From NCBI RefSeq assembly GCF_017562075.2, contig NC_054083.1:38423255-38487254 (forward strand): a stretch of DNA of 64,000 nt, in the 5' to 3' direction. Positions 48,901-60,944 of the stretch are shown piece after piece. A program made the position numbers and the translations under genes. Position 1 is the stretch's first letter. Each line of letters opens with the position of its first letter. The stretch comes from Anopheles merus. Lineage: Eukaryota > Arthropoda > Insecta > Diptera > Culicidae. Under the pieces are notes generated by a model. The model worked only from the letters and a program-made list of their open reading frames with translations, made no database searches and was not told the DNA's origin.

Positions 48901-51900
48901 ATTTTTTTATTGGTTATAGTGTTTTGCTTTTTATGCATGATAATTAAGCATTTTCATGTGCTTCATGACTATTTTTAAGATTTATTGTAGTTGATATGTG
49001 TTCATGTGAAGTTGCGTTTATCTATTTCTTACTTTTTCAAGCAAGATATGCTTTTTTATAGGTGCGCTTGAATATTTTGTTTGTTAGAGCTTTTACTTGT
49101 ATTTGTTACATACATTTAATGAGTAATTGCTTTGTATATGAAAGCAGTTAGTTTGCCTCGTACCTGTTTTGTTTTTAGTTGGACAGAGATATCAGATCAG
49201 ATAAATTTGGTTGGATTATTCACATTTCTTGTCTTAATTTCTGGAGTTGTCTTAGTTCTGGTTTGGAGTATAGTTAAACATTAAAATATCATCATTGTTT
49301 ACCTACATGGTTTAAAGGCTAATTTCTTTAAACATTCACTACCAAAAATATTTTAAAATAACTCTGCATTCTATTTTAAGTTCCAAAAGTACTGTTACCA
49401 AACAAAGGCTAACATAAAGACAACGGTACGAAACTCTTTTTCGCTACCGTGTTAGATTCTGGCTTTCTTGAAGTGTTTCCATGTAGCACTTGAAACTCCA
49501 CCCAGTACAATCGCACATTTCGCACAGCAAGGAAGAAGGGTGTACGCTTTCCTTTTGCCTTCTGAGTGTGTACTCTGCAAGTGTGAACTGTGCACGCCTT
49601 CACACAGACGCTCGTTGGTTTTCAAAGCGTCGGACAAAATAAATAACCGGCCCGAGATCGTGTCCCATTGCGCCGTTGCTTCGTTCCGTGTGCTAACGTT
49701 TGGTGCCGCCTGTTGACCATATTACAGTGGGTTTCGTGACACTTTTGGGGGGAGCACCCAAAGGCAGACGGGTTTTGAGGCCACCCAGTTCACTTCAGCT
49801 AGGTGACAGAGGGGGAGCTTGGCGAGACTCGTTTGCTCTTCACTTCTAATTGAGAACATTTTCAATTTTCGGGCTCGTGTTCTGTGCCCTCAAACCCCTG
49901 AGCTGAACCGGGTACACACGCGTGGGCTATCGCATAGCCCAAACGCCCGTCGACCCGTTGCCGATGTGTCGAATTTCGGTGGCGCACGGTAGGGCATATT
50001 GGTTTCATGTAACGCACACTGGAAATGTGACCATGTCCAGGACCTGGATTGTTTACAGCTCCAGCTGTGCCATTCCGTCGGTGAATTTGACCACATTTTC
50101 GTTGCACTTGGGTTAGGTTTGCCCCAACGTTTGCCGTCCTGAAACCGACAGCCCAGTTTTAGTTTTCGCACCGCTTGGTGTGGTGCGGGGACAGTCGGCA
50201 TTTTGGTTTCGGTGCGCTGCCTTCAAGTGTGCTCCTATAGTGTGCTTGTGTAGCTCGAGACACGAAGCGTTTCGTTTGGATTGAGTGGTTAAGTCAAAAT
50301 TTCCCAGCCCAACGTTGCTGAAATGGTCGGTAGTACTGTCTTGGGAAGTTTTGGTACTGTCGTGGTACCGCAGCATGCGACTGAAGCTTTTTCCGTTGCA
50401 TTCCGTTGCGATCGGAGCGGAGAAAGTGGCCGTGTTGTGATGCCAGGCAGTACATCCCAAGTTACCGCTTTCCGGGGGGTTCGGCTCCGGAAGCAGCGCT
50501 AGTTTTGCGTGCTTTTAATTAAACGAAAGCGGATTAGGCACGTTCCCATGCCGTGTCGGGAGCGGATGGGTGATGTCGGGCCGACGGTGGCGCTGGGTAC
50601 GATATTATTGAAGAATCGTTAGCAGGCTCTTGAATAATTTCCTTCGTAAGCTACCGGCGCACGTAAGCAGCTCACAGTTCTGGGAAAATCATGGCAAAAC
50701 TATCATACTCTCCATGCCTGTTTGCAGCCGGGCCTCCAATCAAGATCTTTTCATAACGCAAGACGGTTCGGGCAGAGGAATTCATGTTCGCTTGTGAAGT
50801 TAAGCGGCGAGTCGGTTTGTCTAGCTTGTCTGGCAGGCGAATGGCAAGAACGCTCGATACGGCCCAGCGCACAGCAAGAATCGATCGACGTCATACGTAA
50901 AGTGTCCCGTGCACTTTGCTCGGGTTACACCGTAAGCCTCTTCGGTATCGCTAGACGCACGCACACGCGGGTGGGCTGCCGACGGGTGGGCTGCCGGCGA
51001 AAATTTAATGCTTCCGAGAACGGCTGCCGGGCGTTATTCGAGATACTTCGCATGCTCGGCCACTGAAGGTGAACTGATCTTAAACGCTAATGGTGCTCGA
51101 AGACGCTCCGTTGGCGTTCGGCAGACAATAGGAATTTCCCTCCCAGACACGTGCCACCCTACGCCCATCCCACTCGCAAGTTGATTGAAAAGTGATACGC
51201 AGAAAGTGGAACAAACAGAATAGGTGGCTCGTTTTGGTTCTTACATGAGCGATAGATTCATGCATTGCTCATTACCCGATGGTTGGGTTGGGGGTGAGGT
51301 AGGAGGGAAAACGAAATTACTTTCATGTAAACACGTGACGAGGAGGCAAATTATGCGCCGTTTGTGAGCTGCGTTGTGTTTTTGAATGCATGGAATATTG
51401 GTGCTAATTACATGCTCCATTTCAAAGACGTTTAGTGGGAGCGTATGGCTACATGATCGCTGGAAATGATTCATTAAATTTTATGCTGCTTGGAATTTGA
51501 TGTACCTAAATAAGAGGATAAAAGAGTATTGATTATTGAACTACAGTGTATTGGTTTGGCGCTTGGCGTTGCAGCAACAGATGAGTTTTGTTTGCAAATT
51601 GTAATATTTGCTATAATTATTTGAAAGTCATTTGTCTATCACATTGCATTAGAATTATCATGTCTATAACTATAACTATTAGATCATTGTTACCGCTACT
51701 GTTGTTGTGGCATAGCTAGCAACTGGAGCTGATGAGTTTCTGCTCTTTTGAAGTTATTGTTTCAAAATCCCAGACATAAAAATTATAAAAAAATGAACAC
51801 ACCATAGCTTCACATAATAATAACAGTGCTGCTGAATTGTCTTCTACGCTGTGGCTGCGCTGAGATGTACACATATAGTCACTAGGCAATATATACCCTT

Positions 51901-52808
51901 TAATTAGTTTACACTTGACAAGGCTAGCAAAGTTGCAACGGTACTGCTGCTGTTGCTATGGACAAGGAAACTATGTTTGTTTGCCAAAAAGTGCTCGTTA
52001 CATAAAATAAAGGCAAATAAGCTCCATATCATCGCAAATCTTTCACCCAAGTGAGTAGAGGATATATTCTAAAACAAATCTTGCCTAAACGTTCCGTAGA
52101 GTTGAGTTATTTTTTATTATTTACATTTATTTCAGCTGATTTTATTCCACATTTCATACTACTTTTGTGCTACTTATCGGTGTTGTTTCGTATCAAAATA
52201 ATTGCCTCAAATTACCATGTTTGTAAACTGCTTCTTTGTTTGTGTTTGAATGGAGTCTCTTTTTTAAACGACCTTATAAACCATCGTGCAGACTATTAAC
52301 CGTAACCTTTCCCTTTTCATTTTCGCATGCATGCCTTTCTGTTGCATTATGTTAATGCGTGATTGTTTGGCAAACATTTGTATGTTAATCTTAATGGTGG
52401 TCCCACGTTCCGACCGCTGTCATTCAGATCCCGCCATTGTGGCTTTACCCGCATCCCGCTAGATGGTTATCGTTGATCAATAATTTGATGAAAGCAATTA
52501 AAATTTGCTCCTGCATGTTGCGTTCGGTTTGCTTCCGTTCCGGCACAGCAGTGCATCGCGGCACCGGACCCATTTGCTAGCACGAGCTTTTCTTTCGATG
52601 GCGGTGCAGAAAATATGGCACGGTTGCAGCAGACGTCATCTAATTTGCATCCGAATGTTGCTGCGGGTTGTTGCATTGTTGTGCGGGGGTTATTCCGGTA
52701 GCCTCGAACCAATTTTCGAGCAATAATCGAACGCTGTCCCGCAATGCTCTGTTTTACGGGCTGTTGGGCGAAGCGCGATTCACCGTGACACAGAAGTCAA
52801 ACCCATTT
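45958..52808. other. Long spacer; AT-rich 47.0-47.6 and 48.5-49.4 kb, GC-rich 49.4-51.3 kb
   Basis: 45,960-46,950 and 47,570-48,480 are GC-richer with unassignable ORFs on both strands. At 47,066-47,092 a TTTTTGTGCAG acceptor-like and GAGGTAAGTG donor-like pair encloses 27 in-frame bases, which I regard as probable coincidence. 48,500-49,400 is T-rich and empty. 49,400-51,300 has overlapping ORFs up to 115 codons on either strand without known domains. 51,480-52,320 is AT-rich. No gene is supported. Confidence 0.4.
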
Positions 52809-52976
52809 GGGGACATACAATGAAAGGGAGAACGCATTGGTCGGTTATTTATTTTTAACCAATTCGGCCAGTATTCGATACCCAATGTGACATTGGCTAC
52901 ATTTTATGCGCGAGTCACAGTTTAGAGCGAGGATTAAGATACCATTTTGGAATGGAAAATTACACATTTTTCCAAT
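52809..52976 (+). repeat. Direct repeat, copy A (168 bp)
   Basis: It starts GGGGACATACAATGAAAGGG and ends CACATTTTTCCAAT. It is nearly identical to 54796-54962, with three differences that I can see (two substitutions and one T-run length change), in the same orientation. Internally, TCGGTTA and TAACC-type words allow a small hairpin. The ends are not TG...CA, and I see no target duplication around the pair. Confidence 0.9.
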
Positions 52977-53909
52977 GAAATGAGGTGTATTGTACCGTGG
53001 ATGCCTCTTCCCCATCAGAAACTATTAGAGGTAGTGAACAATGACAGCAGATTGATTGTCCGACAGAAAAGGATCAGCGTGGTTTAGCACGGTTCGTAAG
53101 CTTCAGCATGACAGCAAATTTCCACGATTTGGTTTATTTCATTTTTGATCATCAATATTATAGGCTGTATTTGACTGACGTAACATCCTTGTTTGGCTTG
53201 CTGCTTTGTGATAGGCACATGGATTCTACAGATGAAATTTAATTTTTGGGAGCAAATATTTGATTTTTGACATTTGCACATTATTGTGCACTATCTGGAT
53301 GATTCAGCTCACAGACAGATTGTTTATTTAGATTTGTGACTGATAAGTCGCTAGATTATGCATGATTGAATCGTTGGATGTTTAATTTCTAAAATTGAAT
53401 ATACCCTCAATAACGGATATGAGTGACAAGCTCCGTAACATGTTTGGATATATTATTCTGAACGCTCTAACATGCAAAAATCAGTACCTGAAATTATAGA
53501 GCAGCTGCTATTTTTTCTGAAAACTTGGAAAAAATATATAACATGTAGACATGTATTATTTTTTTTTTCGTAATTACCGATAATGAGACATTCACTCCGT
53601 AAAGCACTTGATATAAAACATATTTCTTGCCTAAATGTCTACACTTATGTCTTCACTTATTATTGAAATGCTTGTGGCATGCTGAATTCATCTTCATCTT
53701 TGCTCTAGATTAGCTGCATTACAATAAAGCTTGAGTGCATACAACCGCGCATTGTAATCACAGACCTTTTTTGGGTTCGCTCTTTGTTGGCTCAAATTTT
53801 ACTAACACTCTCTCTAGAATATTATTGGCGATAAATTCTCCGAAGCAGCTCATAGAAACGGTTCACCAGCACATCGATATTGGTCCATCGTCAAAGGTTG
53901 TCTAGTATT
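52977..53909. other. AT-rich spacer between the direct repeats
   Basis: Mostly AT-rich and without a supported gene. On the minus strand, 53,820-53,890 reads in one frame as a short protein-like piece (NIDVLVNRFYELLRRIYRQ). It recalls the stretch that follows the endonuclease domain in some insect non-LTR retrotransposons, but it is too short to assign. Confidence 0.35.
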
Positions 53910-54255
53910 TCAACTCCAAGCGATGCTTTCGACACGATAAGTGTTCTTCCCCCACTGCTTGCTGTGCATTTTCCACAGCTCTTTCCACCGTGTGTCGTCT
54001 CGCGCGTCAATAATGAGCTTGTTAGGGAGTGAAGAGAGGTAAAAGGTTCTTACCCAAACCAATATCGGTGCATTCCGAAGAAAGCTTAGCACCAAACGAT
54101 AGAAGTGAAGAGAAAACGGCACCCAGGTGTGACCGCTCTTTTTCTACGAAAGCTCGCTGGAATGCGTTGATGGTTTCATCTTTCGCTTTGCACCTCGTTT
54201 TATCCATTAATTCCTCTTTGCATTCTTTGCATGGAAAACATCTGACTAGCTGCAT
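53910..54255 (-). CDS. Candidate two-exon small gene, 96-residue product of unknown function
   Basis: Model on the minus strand: ATG at 54255 (context CCCAAATGCAG), exon 1 to 54054, a 55-bp intron 54053-53999 (donor TTGG|GTAAGAACC, CCTAAC branch-like word, acceptor GCGCGAG), exon 2 from 53998 to TGA at 53910. The splice joins two open frames. The product starts MQLVRCFPCKECKEELMDK, has a C-x2-C-x2-C group, a charged helical middle (TINAFQRAFVEKERSHLGAV) and a tryptophan-rich end (RWKELWKMHSKQWGK). Upstream, 54,291-54,473 is open in a different frame and could be a frameshifted older part. The gene lies between two nearly identical 168-bp direct repeats. The intron is at the short end for flies and its pyrimidine tract is misplaced. 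I recognise no family; it could be a relic of a transposon frame. Confidence 0.27.
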
Positions 54256-54795
54256 TTGGGGAAGGAGATACAATTTATCTGTATTTGCTTTCAAGGGAAG
54301 GCATTTTGAGTGGCTAAGTTTTTATCCATTTGGTTCATGAAAATCTGTAGTACAATTGATTTCCGGATTATTTGCAGAAAGTATGATTCTAGATGGGGAG
54401 CATTCACGTGCGCTTCTGGTAAGCAGCCCCAGTATTTTGGTAGAGATTCGAGCGAAGCATTAGCTAAAAACATACGTAGCCATCCCGGTCGAGTGGTATT
54501 TCAAGTTGATTGAAAATTTTTACCCAAGCAAAGGTTTGCTTTTTGACTTTTCTGTAAAGAGAATATGCTGTAAGCTGTGCTTATGCTGTTTGAGATTTGC
54601 TTTTCCTTAGCAAAATATGGTCTCGTGATCCATTGTAAGCTTCAAATCTATTGTGGATGGGAATAAAGGCACTAAAAGCTACTCGGTAAGGCATTGTTTA
54701 GTATGGAAATGGTAATGTGGGCTAGTTCTTCTGGAATTGTGTGTGTCTAAGAAATGTATATTCAATGAAAAATTTCATCCATGTATTGAAATGCA

Positions 54796-54962
54796 GGGGA
54801 CATACATTGAAAGGGAGAACGCATTGGTCGGTTATTTATTTTTAACCAATTCGGCCAGTATTCGAAACCCAATGTGACATTGGCTACATTTTATGCGCGA
54901 GTCACAGTTTAGAGCGAGGATTAAGATACCATTTTGGAATGGAAAATTACACATTTTCCAAT
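54796..54962 (+). repeat. Direct repeat, copy B (167 bp)
   Basis: The partner of 52809-52976, about 98 % identical by eye. The two copies enclose about 1.8 kb. Possible origins are a recent dispersed duplication or the ends of an element; neither end structure nor target duplication supports an LTR. Confidence 0.9.
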
Positions 54963-57177
54963 AAAGATGGATGTTACTAGAGTTAAGTATTACTTGCGTT
55001 TGTTTTGCACAAACTGTTAAACTGAATTTATTACCTATTTGTATTTGTGTCGTGAAGCCGTTTTAATTCTTGACGAATGTTTAAAATTGAATGTGAATTT
55101 ACCTCTTTAATACAACTTTCCACTTAGTCTCAAATGTTCGTTACGTATCAGATATATCAGCACAATATCCATTCAAATCCTTTCTACATAAACCAGCTTG
55201 ATCGTGTTGATAGGGTTATAACCGTTCACGGTACTTTACAAATATTGAGTTTCTGCAAAAATCCTGCATCCACATGCATCTTTGACGTATTCGCATTCAT
55301 GTATTCATTTTGAGAAAATCGATCAATTTATTCATGTCTGTCATTATCTGCACCTATCAGTTGTCTCCTCGCAGCTCTTCAGAAGTTTACTGTTTTTATC
55401 GTACTAGACTAGAACGCTTATCTGCTTCTTAATTTCTTATTAAACCTTCTGTAATTGAAATCGCCCCTTTGGCGTAAAAGCAGCATAATTTACATAAACT
55501 GTGCCTGGGATGATGATGCTTGCTTGCATGTAAATTCGTCCCCTAGCTTTCTGCACTGTATCGTGTTCCCTTTGTGACACGTTACCAAGCCTTTCATACG
55601 GGGTGACATTTTATTTGCCGCACAATATGCTTCATACGACGAAAGCAAAAGAAAACCGCAGACACACGCCACCCATTAACCGTTCGTATTGTCGCAACCA
55701 GGGAGACGCAAAATTAATGAAGATGATCTTTCATAATGCTACAACTGCGCTCCAGCGTACACTGGCTGCTGTTTTTGTAACTACATTTGCGTTTTTTTTT
55801 GCCATCCCTCCTTGCAACACCGCGAAAGTGTGTCTGTATTGTTGAAAGCATTTACCATTAAAAAAAATCATCGTTTCATGTTTGGAAACGGTACAGGAAG
55901 TGATGCAGAAACAAAGGCCTTTTTTCCTTTGCCCTGATGCATCCGCCCCCGGAGTGCGGGCGTTCGGCAAAGAAACTCCATTTTTCATTTCACCGGTAGG
56001 GTTTGTGTGTTTTGTTTCGTTTTGCTTTGCTCTCCACCATGGAAGGGAACATACGGCGAAGAAAATATGACGTAGACATTCTCGCTTCCTATACGCACAC
56101 ACACAAAAAAAGTGAAATGAAACAGCTAACTCAGCAAAATCCTTTCCTCTTGTTGCTAATTAACAAATTCTCCCTTTGGGTGGTTTGCCACTCACACACA
56201 CACAGACACCGGGCTGGTAGTTTTACCGTGGAGGGTTGATAGCTAAGTTAATTTTTCTCTACACAGTAACGGTATGACATTCTTTTGGATCCAGACATTC
56301 CGGGACCTAGTGCACGCAGACCCGCTCTTCGACGGTAAAGATTTTCCGATGTGGGTACGCAAGAACAAAAAACACAAGTCCCGGTCCTGGTCTGAAGCTT
56401 AAATTTATTGCCTTGCATAAAAATAATTAAAATAAATTAATTGCGGTCCGCTAAAAGGTATGCAAATTAATCACGGTCGCTCGGTGCGGGTGGCACATAA
56501 AGTGGTCCTTCAGGAATCCCGAAACTCGTCCCCCGCCTGTCCCGAACGCGATCTCGTCTGCATGTGGGGCAGTGGTGTAAAGTAAATGATACGCTCACGA
56601 TGTGCTCGTTTTAAGTAACGCAGTGTGTTGTTGTTACAGAGCAAAATCACACGCGTAATGTGGATCATTTTCCACCAAATGTCCTATGACCATATGTCCA
56701 TATGGTTCCGCTTACTGATACGCTTCTGCGTCGGCAAATGGAACGGCAGATTGAAGCGTGATAGAAAATTCAAATGAATGTAAAATAAAACCAAAAACCA
56801 CACGCACACAAAATATAAAATTAAACAAATCGACCATACCTTCAGGGCTGCTGTCTGCACCCCCCCCCAAAATCAGTGCTCTCGGAAAGTGTGAGACTGT
56901 GGGCAAACCAAACTCTCCCAACGTTTGCCAAACGCAACCGGTAATCGTGATAAAATAAACATACACAAAATTAATTTCATGCTTTAACCTTGCACGGGAA
57001 CCTGGGGCTCGGGTTTGGCCAACCCAATCCCCATCCTCGGATGGCCGGTTCCAGCTCCTCTCCCCATTCCTGATGCCTCTTCCTGTGCCTGGAACGCCGG
57101 TATCGGCGTGAAAGATCTTTCCAGCCCTTCCCCCGAACGCACGCACTCTAAATTTTAGGTTCCATTTTTGTGTCTCG

Positions 57178-57243
<66 letters not shown>

Positions 57244-58170
57244 CCTCTCAGTGAGTTTTATGTGCTCAGCTAGTGATAAGGCGGATAAGTAAGCGTGAAT
57301 GATTATGGATCCAAGAGGGGGGTTGAAAGCAGTTGAGGGTGTTATTTTGGGATTGTGTGAAAGTGTGTACCGGGCGGTGGTGAAAACGGTTGTGATTGCG
57401 TAAGCGTGCATAAAATGTCACCGGCCATGGTTTGGCTTCCCTGCGCCCGCCCGTTTGTACCGCTGCTGTCTGTTCTGTGCTCCGTGTGTATGTAAGTGTC
57501 GGGGTGGAGTGGCAGAACGAAACGAATAATAACGCTTTGCTAATATGGCTCCGCCGGGATATAGTATGGACGATTTATGACGGATTAAAATTATGTGTGA
57601 CATTTGGTAGCCCTTTTTTTTGGCTTACCTTCCTGCTCCGATGGTGCGCTTGCTATGCTTATCGTGTCCGTATATCTTACTGCGGTCGTTTTCTTCGTGC
57701 GGTTCGGGTCGGCGACGGGGCGTGGGATGCAATTATCACTTGTTATGTGTACGACAAGCATTAAAGTCGAATTAAAGGTAATTTGCAAGCTCTTTCGGTG
57801 AAGAGGGATACTACTAGTGGGTGGGCCGTTTTTTTTTTGTCCTCAAGTGTTGTCTTGTTATTTGTACTTTAATTGTTGTGATGTGTCAAAGGGCAAGTGT
57901 TTTTGGGGTTAGTTTAATTGCAGGTCACTCTGGAAACAATGTTTATTGGATGAGTTTTCATTGCTTTGCATATGTCATATTAAGACTATGTACTCAATAA
58001 TTTGTTTTCTTCAATAATGATTTTCTCTATACTTAATCTAGTTGATTGCTGGTTGATCAATTAGTTTACATTAATTACACTATTTTTCCTGCGTTTCGTT
58101 TCTTTGAAAGCGATTCTAACTCAGAATCCAATTTTTATGGCGATATTTCCCCTTGAACTTCGTTTATTGT
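54963..58170. other. Spacer; no supported gene
   Basis: 54,970-55,480 is AT-rich. An ATG at 55,719 opens a 42-residue frame with a hydrophobic core and a C-terminal cysteine cluster, but it runs through an 8-T run and is unassigned. 56,560-57,140 and 57,400-57,800 have overlapping unassignable ORFs. 57,900-58,170 is AT-rich. Confidence 0.4.
57180..57250. repeat. (CT)n microsatellite, about 60 bp pure
   Basis: Pure CT repeat from 57181 to 57240, flanked by TCTCGGTT and CCCCCTCTC. Its complementary Arg-Glu ORF is an artefact. Confidence 0.96.
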
Positions 58171-59293
58171 TAGGGGAAGGTAGGTAAAGCCTGACACTGC
58201 TGGTAATATGGACGCACCTAAAAAAACATGGTCAAAAATTGATTAAGTTAACATTGTAGTTAACCGAACTAAAAGTGTAGCAAAATATTTGAGAACATTT
58301 TCGCGCACCCTTTTGGATCTAATTGGACTGCTACGGATCTCTATAGCTTGCATAGTTTATATTTCAGGAAGTTTTATTACACAAATGAGTTGTCTTGATT
58401 AACAAGACAAAACCTGGTGAAAAAACGGCAATGGAAACAATAAAAAAAAATCTTGTTTTCTGATGGTTTAACCATCCTGACGCCAAAGTGGGAAAGCCGG
58501 ACACTCTATGGTTGGGAAAGATGGACATCAACATTTTTGATTTATTTTACTTCTCATATCGGTTTTTATATTGGTGTTGAACAGCTGTTATCAAATACCT
58601 TAAGTAAGGGTAAGCGGAAGACATAAACCATCCCCCAACTAGAGAAAGCATTGAAATATGCGAAAAACAGATGATCGACTAAGATGGCAGATGGCACATT
58701 ATGCTGTTCCCCGCATCACGCTGATGATGCATTTCACAAAACCCAATATCATGGCACGACTTGGACTACTTTAATCAACTAAAAGAAGAGGCATTGACAC
58801 TGATACATTAAGAAATAGATGACAGATTCTATGGGATTACAATGCTCAAAAACTTAAATTTTGACTAGGTGGAAAATGGCCTGAAGATCCATTAATAATT
58901 AAGTACAGGGGGGAAGTCCTAAAACGTTCTTCCATAAACTGGATTTTTATATACGTACAACGACGTGGAACACAATAAAATGTGTTAAAGTACTATAAAC
59001 CTCTTCCATTTCCAACGTCTTGTATAGGTTGTACATCTTACCCTTTATGGTGTCCATCTTTCCCATATCAGGTGTCTGTCTTGCTCAACCACTTCAAAAC
59101 TTTACGAAAAAACATGCTTTGAATTCATTAAAAAAAACATAAAAATCGATAGAAACATAAAAATTTCAACACATTGCCTGAAATAACATGAGTGAAAGAT
59201 AAGGCATGCCCATTTGCATGGTCGCTGTATGTATTTATCGGTAGTTTTTTTTAACCTTTTTTTTAATGTGTTCGCTTTACCTAACCTTCCCTA
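58171..59293. mobile_element. TA-flanked terminal-inverted-repeat transposon, 1,123 bp, no intact transposase
   Basis: The left end TAGGGGAAGGTAGGTAAAGC and the right end (59274-59293, reverse complement TAGGGAAGGTTAGGTAAAGC) match apart from one indel each way. The outer TA on both sides can be the target duplication, as in the Tc1/mariner superfamily (established). Sub-terminal inverted words GGGAAAGATGGACA (about 58,525) and TGTCCATCTTTCCC (about 59,050) pair as well. The interior has only broken short frames. Most likely a deleted, non-autonomous element; the exact superfamily remains open. Confidence 0.78.
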
Positions 59294-60758
59294 CTTAATA
59301 GCTATCCTTATTTGATCCAATCTGAATTAAAAGACACGTGCTACTAGTTAAAACATATCAATGACTTGTAAGCCCTTTCCAGTTAAAATGCATGTGCGAA
59401 TAATTGGTTAACAGTTCTAAGAGGCTAAAGAGATATTATGAAACTTAATCAAACTTCCAGATAAAAATCAAATACGGGCTATTTTAATAGAGCGTAAGTA
59501 TGGGTCATAATTAAAATGTTTAAATGTTGCTTGTACAACTGATGGAAATACATGCTTTATGCCATGATAGCTTCCCAATAATCTAAATAAAGTAATTCCA
59601 CAGTATCATGCAACAATCATAACAAAAAAAAAAACAAAACCAACACTGGATGGATTATTTTCTGCATCCATTTGCTCCGTGCGATTGTAAACCATCCCAG
59701 CAGATTGGCCGTATCGGTCCGAAATAAATTATGTCACGTTTAAGCAAATAAAATCAATTGGGAATAAAATAAATTGAGTGCGCTTGTTTACATTTCGTGT
59801 TTTAATTTCGCACTCTATGCCAAAACGTGCGGATCATCCCCGGAGCTGGGCCTGTATATTTGTGGCCAACCAGCTCCTCCTTTCGTTCATGCAGTCGCCC
59901 TGCCCGTTTTTTTTCCTGGGCGTTGTCATCGACTGGACAGAAGCCATGATACTTCTCACCACAGTGTGCCAGTGCCCTTTTAGACGTGCCCACTTCCGGC
60001 CGTGGAGCAATATTCACCGACCTTTAAATTGGTGCCGCGTGTTGGCTCGGCTTGGTCGGCTGAGCTGAGGGGAAGCTAACAAACAAACAGCAAACCAAAA
60101 AAGTAGCAAAAAAGCTTATCGCTGGCAGACTGGATTGGTCGGGCGTTTTGGTGGTCTTTCGATTTTCGAGCCGCATATTTAGCATTCATCGCACGACGCT
60201 AGCCTGGTAACACGAAGCCCACCAGCAGGCTAAGGGGCGGCCAAGGTCAACCGATCCGTTTATGGTGTACCGTTTGCCGATTTGCCAAAGCATCATCTCG
60301 CTCGCTGATCGTTTGATCCCGGTGCAGTGCAATCCGGCGGGAAATACCTGCCCGCAAACGGCAGAGATGGCATGAAAATGGGACACTGCCCCGTGCTCGA
60401 ATGGGTGATCCTGGAGGTAATGGTTTGCATCCCAGGCTGTATTGAAAATAAATTTGCGAATGCGCGGTATCTTTGCATTTAAATTTGTAGCTTCGGTGGC
60501 GTTCTACGGTGGCGGATGCGCGTGCCTTAGCGTGGAACGTAGCGATGCTTTAGCGATAGGATTATGGTTTTATCATGTGTGTGATGCTATTTCATGAATT
60601 CGTGTAGTGGTAGATATTTTTGATCAGAAAATTGTATTGCATTTAATGTATGCAACAGTGACACAAATGCTACGGAATGTAATGCTTAAAACTCCAAAAC
60701 GCGGCCATGCTTCTGCGAAAGCGTCCGGCAACAAAATTCATCATTCTCGGCATTGCAG
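59294..60758. other. Spacer; no supported gene
   Basis: 59,300-59,770 is AT-rich. 59,774-60,480 is GC-richer with overlapping ORFs on both strands (96 codons plus, 66 codons minus) and no domain I recognise. Confidence 0.4.
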
Positions 60759-60944
60759 GGGTTTGCAGAGTCACTTGCAAGTGTGAATAATATTGTAATG
60801 GAGGAAACGAAAAAGAATTTTGTGAAATTACTAACGAATTCACTCTCTGCCACAGCAGTGCAGTTAATTCCAAACTGTGCCACAAAGAGTTTTGTTGCAG
60901 ATTCCAAAGGATTGCGTGGAAAGATTCGATGCAATAACCAATAG
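60759..60944 (+). CDS. Candidate terminal exon, 61 codons
   Basis: A reasonable acceptor (TTCATCATTCTCGGCATTGCAG, to 60758) precedes a frame GFAESLASVNNIVMEETKKN, then FVKLLTNSLSATAVQLIPNC, ending RCNNQ and TAG. The composition is helical and protein-like. The minus strand is simultaneously open in two frames (60,670-61,093). No upstream exon and no polyadenylation signal close behind could be assigned, so this is weak. Confidence 0.15.
   Translation, partial: GFAESLASVNNIVMEETKKNFVKLLTNSLSATAVQLIPNCATKSFVADSKGLRGKIRCNNQ

Noticed and set aside
52809..54962. LTR retrotransposon with 168-bp LTRs
   Set aside because: The copies do not have TG...CA ends, there is no clear primer-binding site or polypurine tract, no target duplication, and no gag/pol frame between them.
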